This document shows positions 20,502 to 32,220 of a stretch of DNA of 64,000 nucleotides, in pieces (the first letter of the stretch is position 1; each line of letters starts with the position of its first letter). The stretch lies in NCBI GenBank assembly GCA_947179485.1, contig OX359245.1:60623067-60687066 (forward strand), in the 5' to 3' direction. The position numbers and the translations under genes are program-made. This DNA is from Allacma fusca. Lineage: Eukaryota > Arthropoda > Collembola > Symphypleona > Sminthuridae. The notes beneath the pieces were generated by a model. That model searched no databases. It worked only from the letters and a program-made list of their open reading frames with translations, and was not told the origin of the DNA.

Positions 20502-22445
20502 TTAACGACCTTCCATCCGACCCCACGCTATGACCCAATTGCCATCCGTGACTGTAAGGTCGGATATATTTTCCTTAGCTTCTCCCTCGGAGAGAGCCTC
20601 GATAAGGAGTCGCATCCGTTCCGTGGAAGAATAAGTGGGGTTGTTCCTAACAAGAGTGTTAAATTCACTCTTGAAGGTAGGCCAATCCCTATGTAGTCCA
20701 CTAAATTTGGGGACTGCTATCTTCGGTGTCTTGAGCCTAGTTCCAGTCACACTGGTGCTCAATGACTTTGCAATGTCTATCATCTTTGACAAGACACGAT
20801 GATGGTTTAACTTCAGCTTGGTTTGGGTATTAATTGCTTGGTACCGAGGATTCTGGTCCAAGTCGACAGAAGTATCATCCGCGTAATGTAAATAACATCC
20901 GACTGACAATTCTTCTAACTTCGGATGCATTCTTTCCATTTCCTTTACGTAGATGTCAGCTGACGTAGCCGATATCAATTTAGAATTATCCAAATGATCG
21001 TGCGCAACTGATTCTATGTCTCGAATGCGGTCTTGGAGAGCCTGGTGTTGACCCACATGGGCTGCTTGTGCTGCCATGATTTCGTCCGCTTGACTTCCGT
21101 CACCCGATGTAAAATTCGGTGGTGGAGGAGGGTTGGGTGGAGGTGTATTGCCTTCTCGGCCACCTCCTTGGCTACCTCCTGAGTTACTTCCTTGATCCTC
21201 TCCTGACTGATCTCCGGGGTCACCTCCTTGTTCGCCGCCTTCAGAGGAATTCGGGACTTCTGGGGCGGGGTCCGATGCTGGATCGTCGTCTGACGATTCC
21301 GAAGGGGATGATTCTGGGTCACCTGGTTCCCCTGCGGTTGTTGTAAAAGTGCTGGACTTATGCTTTGATAGTCTCTTTGTTTTTGAAGGGCTGGTGGATT
21401 CCCCTTCCGAGCCGGGGTCTGTTTCCGCGGCTGTGGTCTCACCTGGGGAGGATAAATGCTCTCTATCCGATAGTGTGTAGGAGTAATATCCTTTCACCAC
21501 ACTACCGATTCCACTATCCAATACTTGTTGAATTTGTTTTTGCTCTTCCTTTTCCACTAACTCATCTGTTTCGGGATCAAAAAACAACGTTTGATCACCT
21601 TCAACGAGTGAGTGGAACTCAGTAAAGGAGACTGAACTTGAGGCAGGTTCTTTGGATGCTTCCTCTCGGTCAACTGTAGGTTTCTCCCCGGATATCCGTT
21701 GGTATTCTAAATAGAGATTGAGTGTCTCTACGAATACGGGGTAATCTTCGTCTACTACTGTTTCAGCAAGTTTTTCCAAAACTGCCTTTTGAAACCTTCG
21801 AAAAATAAACTGAAGATCACTTTCGTTTAGAGGAATTCCCAAATTAAAATTCTTTGGTAATTCTATGGAGTATTTAGTAGGGGACTCATTATGGAACACA
21901 AAATTCCTCCTTTTCCTTAAAGAGGATTCCAAACTTTCTTGCAACACTTGGGGAGAACGTCCGCTAATTGGGTTTGCGGAGCGTAGTCGAGAGGAAATCG
22001 CAGCAAATTGTGCGGATTTCCTCCTTGGTTGCTCGCCCTTTTGGCCTGAAGATTTCAGAGAGGAGAGGTCACTAGCCTCTCTTCGTCTCTGCACCTCGTC
22101 CACTAACCACTCTAGGTGATTAGTGCAGCCGTGACTATTAAGATAGGAAACAATAAGTTTTTCTAACTTCCTTAAGTTTTCATAATCCTTAAGGTTTGTT
22201 TCCTTGTTAGCAAGCTCTTGACCCCATAGACATTTATAATACTGGTCCTTCCAGTAGTCTAGGGTGTAGCTTTCAGGAAATATGGTTCCTGTTTTTCTAT
22301 TTTTTGTTCCCGGTACTTTGCAATCTGGGTTACGGTACTTCCGTAACTCAAATGCAAACATACATGCAATATAATACCACCATTTCAAGGTGGTCAGTGC
22401 ATGAAACTTAGGCTTCTGTTTCGTCCGGGTTAAGATTTCCAGCAC
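20502..22445 (-). CDS. gag: Gag polyprotein N-terminal part (DUF1759 capsid-like)
   Basis: The open stretch is 647 codons. It opens after a TAG with non-ATG codons (nominal GTG). The first ATG is near residue 29 (MFAFEL), although the KPKFHALTTLKWW block before it is also conserved in copy B. Residues 1-130 are hydrophobic and basic. About 270-380 is acidic, and about 380-445 is a Gly/Ser/Pro low-complexity tract ending in PPPPP. About 500-647 carries the DUF1759 signature (VPKFSGLHRDWPTFKSEF). A TAA at 20502-20504 cuts the domain in mid-fold. The frame is unchanged and resumes at once (DSPRETVHAAI), so this is a nonsense substitution and not a frameshift site. Read-through is possible but the position is unusual for it. 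Confidence 0.85.
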   Translation of the reverse strand: MLEILTRTKQKPKFHALTTLKWWYYIACMFAFELRKYRNPDCKVPGTKNRKTGTIFPESYTLDYWKDQYYKCLWGQELANKETNLKDYENLRKLEKLIVSYLNSHGCTNHLEWLVDEVQRRREASDLSSLKSSGQKGEQPRRKSAQFAAISSRLRSANPISGRSPQVLQESLESSLRKRRNFVFHNESPTKYSIELPKNFNLGIPLNESDLQFIFRRFQKAVLEKLAETVVDEDYPVFVETLNLYLEYQRISGEKPTVDREEASKEPASSSVSFTEFHSLVEGDQTLFFDPETDELVEKEEQKQIQQVLDSGIGSVVKGYYSYTLSDREHLSSPGETTAAETDPGSEGESTSPSKTKRLSKHKSSTFTTTAGEPGDPESSPSESSDDDPASDPAPEVPNSSEGGEQGGDPGDQSGEDQGSNSGGSQGGGREGNTPPPNPPPPPNFTSGDGSQADEIMAAQAAHVGQHQALQDRIRDIESVAHDHLDNSKLISATSADIYVKEMERMHPKLEELSVGCYLHYADDTSVDLDQNPRYQAINTQTKLKLNHHRVLSKMIDIAKSLSTSVTGTRLKTPKIAVPKFSGLHRDWPTFKSEFNTLVRNNPTYSSTERMRLLIEALSEGEAKENISDLTVTDGNWVIAWGRMEGR

Positions 22446-22896
22446 CAGTAGCTACCCCCAATACCCGCTGGACGAGCAGTGCCAATCGTGCTGACTCACC
22501 CAGTAAGACCACCGAGTGAGCAACACTGCTCTTCCCTCGTAGGTCTGGGTATCAGCAGGAGGGGTTTTGCTGAGGGATGCGGCTGTGCGTGGGGTGCTAT
22601 CGCGTTATGCTTGCTGCCCAAATATGATTGTGTATGCCAAGTTATCTCTTCTTGGTGTCCGGGATGACTTGATGGTGTTATGGTATAAATACTGTAGAAC
22701 CGTAAGGTTGTACCTTGTGAATGTTGAGGTATTTCCGCCTTTGGCTGGTTTCTCCAATGGGAATTATACCTACCTTTGTAGTCTTTTACCCGCTGGCGCG
22801 GTGCCCTGGGGAACAGCAGAAACGGAACCAAAACCGGAGGCAGCAAGTCCGAGGAAGAAGACTCGTGGCCAAAAAACCGATGCAAAACACACGATA
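22446..22896 (-). other. Gag-proximal leader of element A
   Basis: About 450 bp lies between the satellite and gag. It is partly conserved in copy B (61370-61790), including CGCTGGCGCGGTGCCC and the block around CCAGTAAGACCACCGAGTGAGCAA. A 129-codon minus-strand frame (22496-22885) is not kept in copy B in a coherent way, so I treat the stretch as untranslated. It may hold packaging signals, since such signals usually sit between primer site and gag. I cannot point to one. Confidence 0.6.
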
Positions 22897-25800
22897 AATT
22901 GTGAGGTACAAAACAAAGTTATTTGGAAAAAGTTGTACCAAAATTTTGGAGAGAACTGCACAAAAAATTGTTAGACACAAAAGATCTAAAGTTATTTGGA
23001 AAAATTTGTACCAAAATTTTGGAGAGAACTGCACAAAAAATTGTTAGGCACAAAAGAGCTTAAAGTTATTTGGAAAAAGTTGTACCAAAATTTTGGAGAG
23101 AACTGCACAAAAAATTGTTAGGCACAAAAGAGCTCAAAGTTATTTGGAAACATTTGTACCAAAATTTTGGAGAGAACTGCACAAAAAATTGTTAGGCACA
23201 AAAGAGCTTAAAGTTATTTGGAAAAATTTGTACCAATATTTTGGAGAGAACTGCACAAAAAATTGTTAGGCACAAAAGAGCTCAAAGTTATTTGGAAAAA
23301 TTTGTACCAAAATTTTGGAGAGAACTGCACAAAAAATTGTTAGGCACAAAAGAGCTCAAAGTTATTTGGAAAAATTTGTACCAAAATTTTGGAGAGAACT
23401 GCACAAAAAATTGTTAGGCACAAAAGAGCTCAAAGTTATTTGGAAAAATTTGTACCAATATTTTGGAGAGAACTGCACAAAAAATTGTAAGGCACAAAAG
23501 AGCTAAAAGTTATTTGGAAAAAATTGTACCAAAATTTTGGAGAGAACTGCACAAAAAATTGGTAGGCACAAAAGAGCTCAAAGTTATTTGGAAAAATTTG
23601 TACCAAAATTTTGGAGAGAACTGCACAAAAAATTGTTAGGCACAAAAGAGCTCAAAGTTATTTGGAAAAATTTGTACCAATATTTTGGAGAGAACTGCAC
23701 AAAAAATTGTTAGGCACAAAAGAGCTCAAAGTTATTTGGAAAAATTTGTACCAATATTTTGGAGAGAACTGCACAAAAAATTGTAAGGCACAAAAGAGCT
23801 CAAAGTTATTTGGAAAAAGTTGTACCAATATTTTGGAGAGAACTGCACAAAAAATTGTTAGGCACAAAAGAGCTCAAAGTTATTTGGAAAAAGTTGTACC
23901 AAAATTTTGGAGAGAACTGCACAAAAAATTGTTAGGCACAAAAGAGCTCAAAGTTATTTGGAAAAAGTTGTACCAAAATTTTGGAGAGAACTGCACAAAA
24001 AATTGTTAGGCACAAAAGAGCTCAAAGTTATTTGGAAAAATTTGTACCAATATTTTGGAGAGAACTGCACAAAAAATTGTTAGGCACAAAAGAGCTCAAA
24101 GTTATTTGGAAAAATTTGTACCAAAATTTTGGAGAGAACTGCACAAAAAATTGTAAGGCACAAAAGAGCTCAAAGTTATTTGGAAAAAGTTGTACCAAAA
24201 TTTTGGAGAGAACTGCACAAAAAATTGTTAGGCACAAAAGAGCTCAAAGTTATTTGGAAAAATTTGTACCAATATTTTGGAGAGAACTGCACCAAAAATT
24301 GTTAGGCACAAAAGAGCTCAAAGTTATTTGGAAAAATTTGTACCAATATTTTGGAGAGAACTGCACAAAAAATTGTTAGGCACAAAAGAGCTCAAAGTTA
24401 TTTGGAAAAAGTTGTACCAAAATTTTGGAGAGAACTGCACAAAAAATTGTTAGGCACAAAAGAGCTCAAAGTTATTTGTAAAAAGTTGTACCAAAATTTT
24501 GGAGAGAACTGCACAAAAAATTGTTAGGCACAAAAGAGCTCAAAGTTATTTGGAAACATTTGTACAAAAATTTTGGAGAGAACTGCACAAAAAATTGTTA
24601 GGCACAAAAGAGCTCAAAGTTATTTGGAAACATTTGTACCAAAATTTTGGAGAGAACTGCACAAAAAATTGTTAGGCACAAAAGAGCTTAAAGTTATTTG
24701 GAAAAATTTGTACCAATATTTTGGAAAGAACTGCACAAAAAATTGTTAGGCACAAAAGAGCTCAAAGTTATTTGGAAAAATTTGTACCAATATTTTGGAG
24801 AGAACTGCACAAAAAATTGTTAGGCACAAAAGAGCTCAAAGTTATTTGGAAAAATTTGTACCAAAATTTTGGAGAGAACTGCACAAAAAATTGTTAGGCA
24901 CAAAAGAGCTCAAAGTTATTTGGAAAAATTTGTACCAATATTTTGGAGAGAACTGCACAAAAAATTGTTAGGCACAAAAGAGCTCAAAGTTATTTGGAAA
25001 AATTTGTACCAAAATTTTGGAGAGAACTGCACAAAAAATTGTAAGGCACAAAAGAGCTCAAAGTTATTTTGAAAAAGTTGTACCAAAATTTTGGAGAGAA
25101 CTGCACAAAAAATTGTTAGGCACAAAAGAGCTCAAAGTTATTTGGAAACATTTGTACAAAAATTTTGGAGAGAACTGCACAAAAAATTGTTGGGCACAAA
25201 AGAGCTCAAAGTTATTTGGAAACATTTGTACCAAAATTTTGGAGAGAACTGCACAAAAAATTGTTAGGCACAAAAGAGCTTAAAGTTATTTGGAAAAATT
25301 TGTACCAATATTTTGGAAAGAACTGCACAAAAAATTGTTAGGCACAAAAGAGCTCAAAGTTATTTGGAAAAATTTGTACCAATATTTTGGAGAGAACTGC
25401 ACAAAAAATTGTTAGGCACAAAAGAGCTCAAAGTTATTTGGAAAAATTTGTACCAATATTTTGGAAAGAACTGCACAAAAAATTGTTAGGCACAAAAGAG
25501 CTCAAAGTTATTTGGAAAAATTTGTACCAATATTTTGGAGAGAACTGCACAAAAAATTGTTAGGCACAAAAGAGCTCAAAGTTATTTGGAAAAATTTGTA
25601 CCAAAATTTTGGAGAGAACTGCACAAAAAATTGTTAGGCACAAAAGAGCTCAAAGTTATTTGGAAAAATTTGTACCAATATTTTGGAGAGAACTGCACAA
25701 AAAATTGTTAGGCACAAAAGAGCTCAAAGTTATTTGGAAAAATTTGTACCAAAATTTTGGAGAGAACTGCACAAAAAATTGTAAGGCACAAAAGAGCTCA

Positions 25801-28439
25801 AAGTTATTTTGAAAAAGTTGTACCAAAATTTTGGAGAGAACTGCACAAAAAATTGTTAGGCACAAAAGAGCTCAAAGTTATATGGAAAAATTTGTACCAA
25901 TATTTTGGAGAGAACTGCACCAAAAATTGTTAGGCACAAAAGAGCTCAAAGTTATTTGGAAAAATTTGTACCAATATTTTGGAGAGAACTGCACAAAAAA
26001 TTGTTAGGCACAAAAGAGCTCAAAGTTATTTGGAAAAATTTGTACCAAAATTTTGGAGAGAACTGCACAAAAAATTGTAAGGCACAAAAGAGCTCAAAGT
26101 TATTTTGAAAAAGTTGTACCAAAATTTTGGAGAGAACTGCACAAAAAATTGTTAGGCACAAAAGAGCTCAAAGTTATATGGAAAAATTTGTACCAATATT
26201 TTGGAGAGAACTGCACCAAAAATTGTTAGGCACAAAAGAGCTCAAAGTTATTTGGAAAAATTTGTACCAATATTTTGGAGAGAACTGCACAAAAAATTGT
26301 TAGGCACAAAAGAGCTCAAAGTTATTTGGAAAAATTTGTACCAAAATTTTGGAGAGAACTGCACAAAAAATTGTAAGGCACAAAAGAGCTCAAAGTTATT
26401 TGGAAAAATTTGTACCAAAATTTTAGAGAGAACTGCACAAAAAATTGTTAGGCACAAAAGAGCTCAAAGTTATTTGGAAAAATTTGTACCAATATTTTGG
26501 AGAGAACTGCACAAAAAATTGTTAGGCACAAAAGAGCTCAAAGTTATTTGGAAAAATTTGTACCAATATTTTGGAGAGAACTGCACAAAAAATTGTTAGG
26601 CACAAAAGAGCTCAAAGTTATTTGGAAAAAGTTGTACCAAAATTTTGGAGAGAACTGCACAAAAAATTGTTAGGCACAAAAGAGCTCAAAGTTATTTGGA
26701 AAAAGTTGTACCAAAATTTTGGATAGAACTGCACAAAAAATTGTTAGGCACAAAAGAGCTCAAAGTTATTTGGAAACATTTGTACCAAAATTTTGGAGAG
26801 AACTGCACAAAAAATTGTTAGGCACAAAAGAGCTCAAAGTTATTTGGAAACATTTGTACCAAAATTTTGGAGAGAACTGCACAAAAAATTGTTAGGCACA
26901 AAAGAGCTCAAAGTTATTTGGAAAAATTTGTACCAAAATTTTGGAGAGAACTGCACAAAAAATTGTTAGGCACAAAAGAGCTCAAAGATATTTGGAAAAA
27001 ATTGTACCAAAATTTTGGAGAGAACTGCACAAAAAATTGTTAGGCACAAAAGAGCTCAAAGTTATTTGGAAAAATTTGTACCAAAATTTTGGAGAGAACT
27101 GCACAAAAAATTGTTAGGCACAAAAGAGCTCAAAGTTATTTGGAAAAATTTGTACCAAAATTTTGGAGAGAACTGCACAAAAAATTGTTAGGCACAAAAG
27201 AGCTCAAAGTTATTTGGAAAAATTTGTACCAAAATTTTGGAGAGAACTGCACAAAAAATTGTTAGGCACAAAAGAGCTCAAAGTTATTTGGAAAAATTTG
27301 TACCAATATTTTGGAGAGAACTGCACAAAAAATTGTTAGGCACAAAAGAGCTCAAAGTTATTTGGAAAAAGTTGTACCAAAATTTTGGAGAGAACTGCAC
27401 AAAAAATTGTTAGGCACAAAAGAGCTCAAAGTTATTTGGAAACATTTGTACCAAAATTTTGGAGAGAACTGCACAAAAAATTGTTAGGCACATAAGAGCT
27501 CAAAGTTATTTGGAAAAATTTGTACCAATATTTTGGAGAGAACTGCACAAAAAATTGTTAGGCACAAAAGAGCTCAAAGTTATTTGGAAAAAGTTGTACC
27601 AAAATTCTGGAGAGAACTGCACAAAAAATTGTTAGGCACAAAAGAGCTCAAAGTTATTTGGAAAAATTTGTACCAATATTTTGGAGAGAACTGCACAAAA
27701 CATTGTTAGGCACAAAAGAGCTCAAAGTTATTTGGAAAAATTTGTACCAATATTTTGGAGAGAACTGCACAAAAAATTGTTAGGCACAAAAGAGCTCAAA
27801 GTTATTTGGAAAAATTTGTACCAAAATTTTGGAGAGAACTGCACAAAAAATTGTTAGGCACAAAAGAGCTCAAAGTTATTTGGAAAAATTTGTACCAAAA
27901 TTTTGGAGAGAACTGCACAAAAAATTGTTAGGCACAAAAGAGCTCAAAGTTATTTGGAAAACGTTGTACCAAAATTTTGGAGAGAACTGCACAAAAAATT
28001 GTTAGGCACAAAAGAGCTCAAAGTTATTTGGAAAAATTTGTACCAAAATTTTGGAGAGAACTGCACAAAAAAATTGTTAGGCACAAAAGAGCTCAAAGTT
28101 ATTTGGAAACATTTGTACCAAAATTTTGGAGAGAACTGCACAAAAAATTGTTAGGCACAAAAGAGCTCAAAGTTATTTGGAAAAATTTGTACCAAAATTT
28201 TGGAGACAACTGCACAAAAAATTGTTAGGCACAAAAGAGCTCAAAGATATTTGGAAAAAGTTGTACCAAAATTTTGGAGAGAACTGCACAAAAAATTGTT
28301 AGGCACAAAAGAGCTCAAAGTTATTTGGAAAAATTTGTACCAAAATTTTGGAGAGAACTGCACAAAAAATTGTTAGGCACAAAAGAGCTCAAAGTTATTT
28401 GGAAAAATTTGTACCAAAATTTTGGAGAGAACTGCACAA

Positions 28440-31400
28440 AAAATTGTTAGGCACAAAAGAGCTCAAAGTTATTTGGAAAAAGTTGTACCAAAATTTTGGA
28501 GAGAACTGCACAAAAAATTGTTAGGCACAAAAGAGCTCAAAGTTATTTGGAAACATTTGTACCAAAATTTTGGAGAGAACTGCACAAAAAATTGTTAGGC
28601 ACAAAAGAGCTTAAAGTTATTTGGAAAAATTTGTACCAATATTTTGGAGAGGACTGCACAAAAAATTGTTAGGCACAAAAGAGCTCACAGTTATTTGGAA
28701 AAATTTGTACCAATATTTTGGAGAGAACTGCACAAAAAATTGTTAGGCACAAAAGAGCTCAAAGTTATTTGGAAAAATTTGTACCAAAATTTTGGAGAGA
28801 ACTGCACAAAAAATTGTTAGGCACAAAGGAGCTCAAAGTTATTTGGAAAAAGTTGTACCAAAATTTTGGAGAGAACTGCACAAAAAATTGTTAGGCACAA
28901 AACAGCTCAAAGTTATTTGGAAACATTTGTACCAAAATTTTGGAGAGAACTGCACAAAAAATTGTTAGGCACAAAAGAGCTCAAAGTTATTTGGAAAAAG
29001 TTGTACCAAAATTTTGGAGAGAACTGCACAAAAAATTGTTAGGCACAAAAGAGCTCAAAGTTATTTGGAAAAAGTTGTACCAATATTTTGGAGAGAACTG
29101 CACAAAAAATTGTTAGGCACAAAAGAGCTCAAAGTTATTTGGAAAAATTTGTACCAATATTTTGGAGAGAACTGCACAAAAAATTGTTAGGCACAAAAGA
29201 GTTTAAAGTTATTTGGAAAAATTTGTACCAAAATTTTGGAGAGAACTGCACAAAAAATTGTTAGGCACAAAACAGTTTAAAGTTATTTGGAAACATTTGT
29301 ACCAAAATTTTGGAGAGAACTGCACAAAAAATTGTTAGGCACAAAAGAGCTCAAAGTTATTTGGAAAAAGTTGTACCAAAATTTTGGAGAGAACTGCACA
29401 AAAAATTGTTAGGCACAAAAGAGCTCAAAGTTATTTGGAAAAAGTTGTACCAATATTTTGGAGAGAACTGCACAAAAAATTGTTAGGCACAAAAGAGCTC
29501 AAAGTTATTTGGAAAAATTTGTACCAATATTTTGGAGAGAACTGCACAAAAAATTGTTAGGCACAAAAGAGCTCAAAGTTATTTGGAAAAATTTGTACCA
29601 ATATTTTGGAGAGAACTGCACAAAAAATTGTTAGGCACAAAAGAGCTCAAAGTTATTTGGAAAAATTTGTACCAAAATTTTGGAGAGAACTGCACAAAAA
29701 ATTGTAAGGCACAAAAGAGCTCAAAGTTATTTGGAAAAAGTTGTACCAAAATTTTGGAGAGAACTGCACAAAAGATTGTTAGGCACAAAAGAGCTCAAAG
29801 TTATTTGGAAAAAGTTGTACCAACATTTTGGAGAGAACTGCACAAAAAATTGTTAGGCACAAAAGAGCTCAAAGTTATTTGGAAAAAGTTGTACCAATAT
29901 TTTGGAGAGAACTGCACAAAAAATTGTTAGGCACAAGAGAGCTCAAAGTTATTTGGAAAAATTTGTACCAATATTTTGGAGAGAACTGCACAAAAAATTG
30001 TTAGGCACAAAAGAGCTCAAAGTTATTTGGAAAAATTTGTACCAATATTTTGGAGAGAACTGCACAAAAAATTGTTAGGCACAAAAGAGCTCAAAGTTAT
30101 TTGGAAAAATTTGTACCAAAATTTTGGAGAGAACTGCACAAAAAATTGTTAGGCACAAAAGAGCTCAAAGTTATTTGGAAAAAGTTGTACCAATATTTTG
30201 GAGAGAACTGCACAAAAAATTGTTAGGCACAAAAGAGCTCAAAGTTATTTGGACAAATTTGTACCAATATTTTGGAGAGAACTGCACCAAAAATTGTTAG
30301 GCACAAAAGAGCTCAAAGTTATTTGGAAAAATTTGTACCAATATTTTGGAGAGAACTGCACAAAAAATTGTTAGGCACAAGAGAGCTCAAAGTTATTTGG
30401 AAAAATTTGTACCAATATTTTGGAGAGAACTGCACAAAAAATTGTTAGGCACAAAAGAGCTCAAAGTTATTTGGAAAAAGTTGTACCAAAATTTTGGAGA
30501 GAACTGCACAAAAGATTGTTAGGCACAAAAGAGCTCAAAGTTATTTGGAAACATTTGTACCAAAATTTTGGAGAGAACTGCACAAAAAATTGTTAGGCAC
30601 AAAAGAGCTCAAAGTTATTTGGAAAAAGTTGTACCAAAATTTTGGAGAGAACTGCACAAAAAATTGTTAGGCACAAAAGAGCTCAAAGTTATTTGGAAAA
30701 AGTTGTACCAAAATTTTGGAGAGAACTGCACAAAAAATTGTTAGGCACAAAAGAGCTCAAAGTTATTTGGAAACATTTGTACCAAAATTTTGGAGAGAAC
30801 TGCACAAAAAATTGTTAGGCACAAAAGAGCTTAAAGTTATTTGGAAAAATTTGTACCAATATTTTGGAGAGGACTGCACAAAAAATTGTTAGGCACAAAA
30901 GAGCTCACAGTTATTTGGAAAAATTTGTACCAATATTTTGGAGAGAACTGCACAAAAAATTGTTAGGCACAAAAGAGCTCAAAGTTATTTGGAAAAATTT
31001 GTACCAAAATTTTGGAGAGAACTGCACAAAAAATTGTTAGGCACAAAGGAGCTCAAAGTTATTTGGAAAAAGTTGTACCAAAATTTTGGAGAGAACTGCA
31101 CAAAAAATTGTTAGGCACAAAACAGCTCAAAGTTATTTGGAAACATTTGTACCAAAATTTTGGAGAGAACTGCACAAAAAATTGTTAGGCACAAAAGAGC
31201 TCAAAGTTATTTGGAAAAAGTTGTACCAAAATTTTGGAGAGAACTGCACAAAAAATTGTTAGGCACAAAAGAGCTCAAAGTTATTTGGAAAAAGTTGTAC
31301 CAATATTTTGGAGAGAACTGCACAAAAAATTGTTAGGCACAAAAGAGCTCAAAGTTATTTGGAAAAATTTGTACCAATATTTTGGAGAGAACTGCACAAA

Positions 31401-32220
31401 AAATTGTTAGGCACAAAAGAGTTTAAAGTTATTTGGAAAAATTTGTACCAAAATTTTGGAGAGAACTGCACAAAAAATTGTTAGGCACAAAACAGTTTAA
31501 AGTTATTTGGAAACATTTGTACCAAAATTTTGGAGAGAACTGCACAAAAAATTGTTAGGCACAAAAGAGCTCAAAGTTATTTGGAAAAAGTTGTACCAAA
31601 ATTTTGGAGAGAACTGCACAAAAAATTGTTAGGCACAAAAGAGCTCAAAGTTATTTGGAAAAAGTTGTACCAATATTTTGGAGAGAACTGCACAAAAAAT
31701 TGTTAGGCACAAAAGAGCTCAAAGTTATTTGGAAAAATTTGTACCAATATTTTGGAGAGAACTGCACAAAAAATTGTTAGGCACAAAAGAGCTCAAAGTT
31801 ATTTGGAAAAATTTGTACCAAAATTTTGGAGAGAACTGCACAAAAAATTGTTAGGCACAAAAGAGCTCAAAGTTATTTGGAAAAAGTTGTACCAAAATTT
31901 TGGAGAGAACTGCACAAAAAATTGTAAGGCACAAAAGAGCTCAAAGTTATTTGGAAAAAGTTGTACCAAAATTTTGGAGAGAACTGCACAAAAGATTGTT
32001 AGGCACAAAAGAGCTCAAGGTTATTTGGAAAAAGTTGTACCAACATTTTGGAGAGAACTGCACAAAAAATTGTTAGGCACAAAAGAGCTCAAAGTTATTT
32101 GGAAAAAGTTGTACCAATATTTTGGAGAGAACTGCACAAAAAATTGTTAGGCACAAGAGAGCTCAAAGTTATTTGGAAAAATTTGTACCAATATTTTGGA
32201 GAGAACTGCACAAAAAATTG
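28440..32220. repeat. Higher-order duplication inside the satellite, offset 2,220 bp (30 units)
   Basis: A block of about 1.5 kb starting near 28440 recurs near 30660. Rare variants fall exactly 2,220 bp apart: GAGAGGACTGC (28650 and 30870), GCTCACAGTT (28684 and 30904), CACAAAGGAGC (28823 and 31043), GAGTTTAAAG (29201 and 31421) and CCAACATTTTGG (29822 and 32042). Some positions differ afterwards, so the copies have started to diverge. Confidence 0.85.

Noticed and set aside
20502..20504. Gag stop as a programmed read-through or frameshift site between gag and pol.
   Set aside because: The stop lies inside the capsid-like domain, well before the zinc knuckles and protease, and the frame does not change. 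A nonsense mutation is simpler.
22496..22885. A 129-codon frame in the gag leader as an accessory gene.
   Set aside because: The equivalent stretch in copy B is shifted and not conserved as protein; DNA-level conservation fits a leader signal better.
11066..22896. Element A as a 12-kb element missing its 5' LTR, with the satellite as separate flanking DNA.
   Set aside because: The LTR at 59347-59838 is almost identical to the 3' LTR, carries the matching ATATT duplication and is followed on the sense side by a primer site. The two outer flanks rejoin into one pol sequence.
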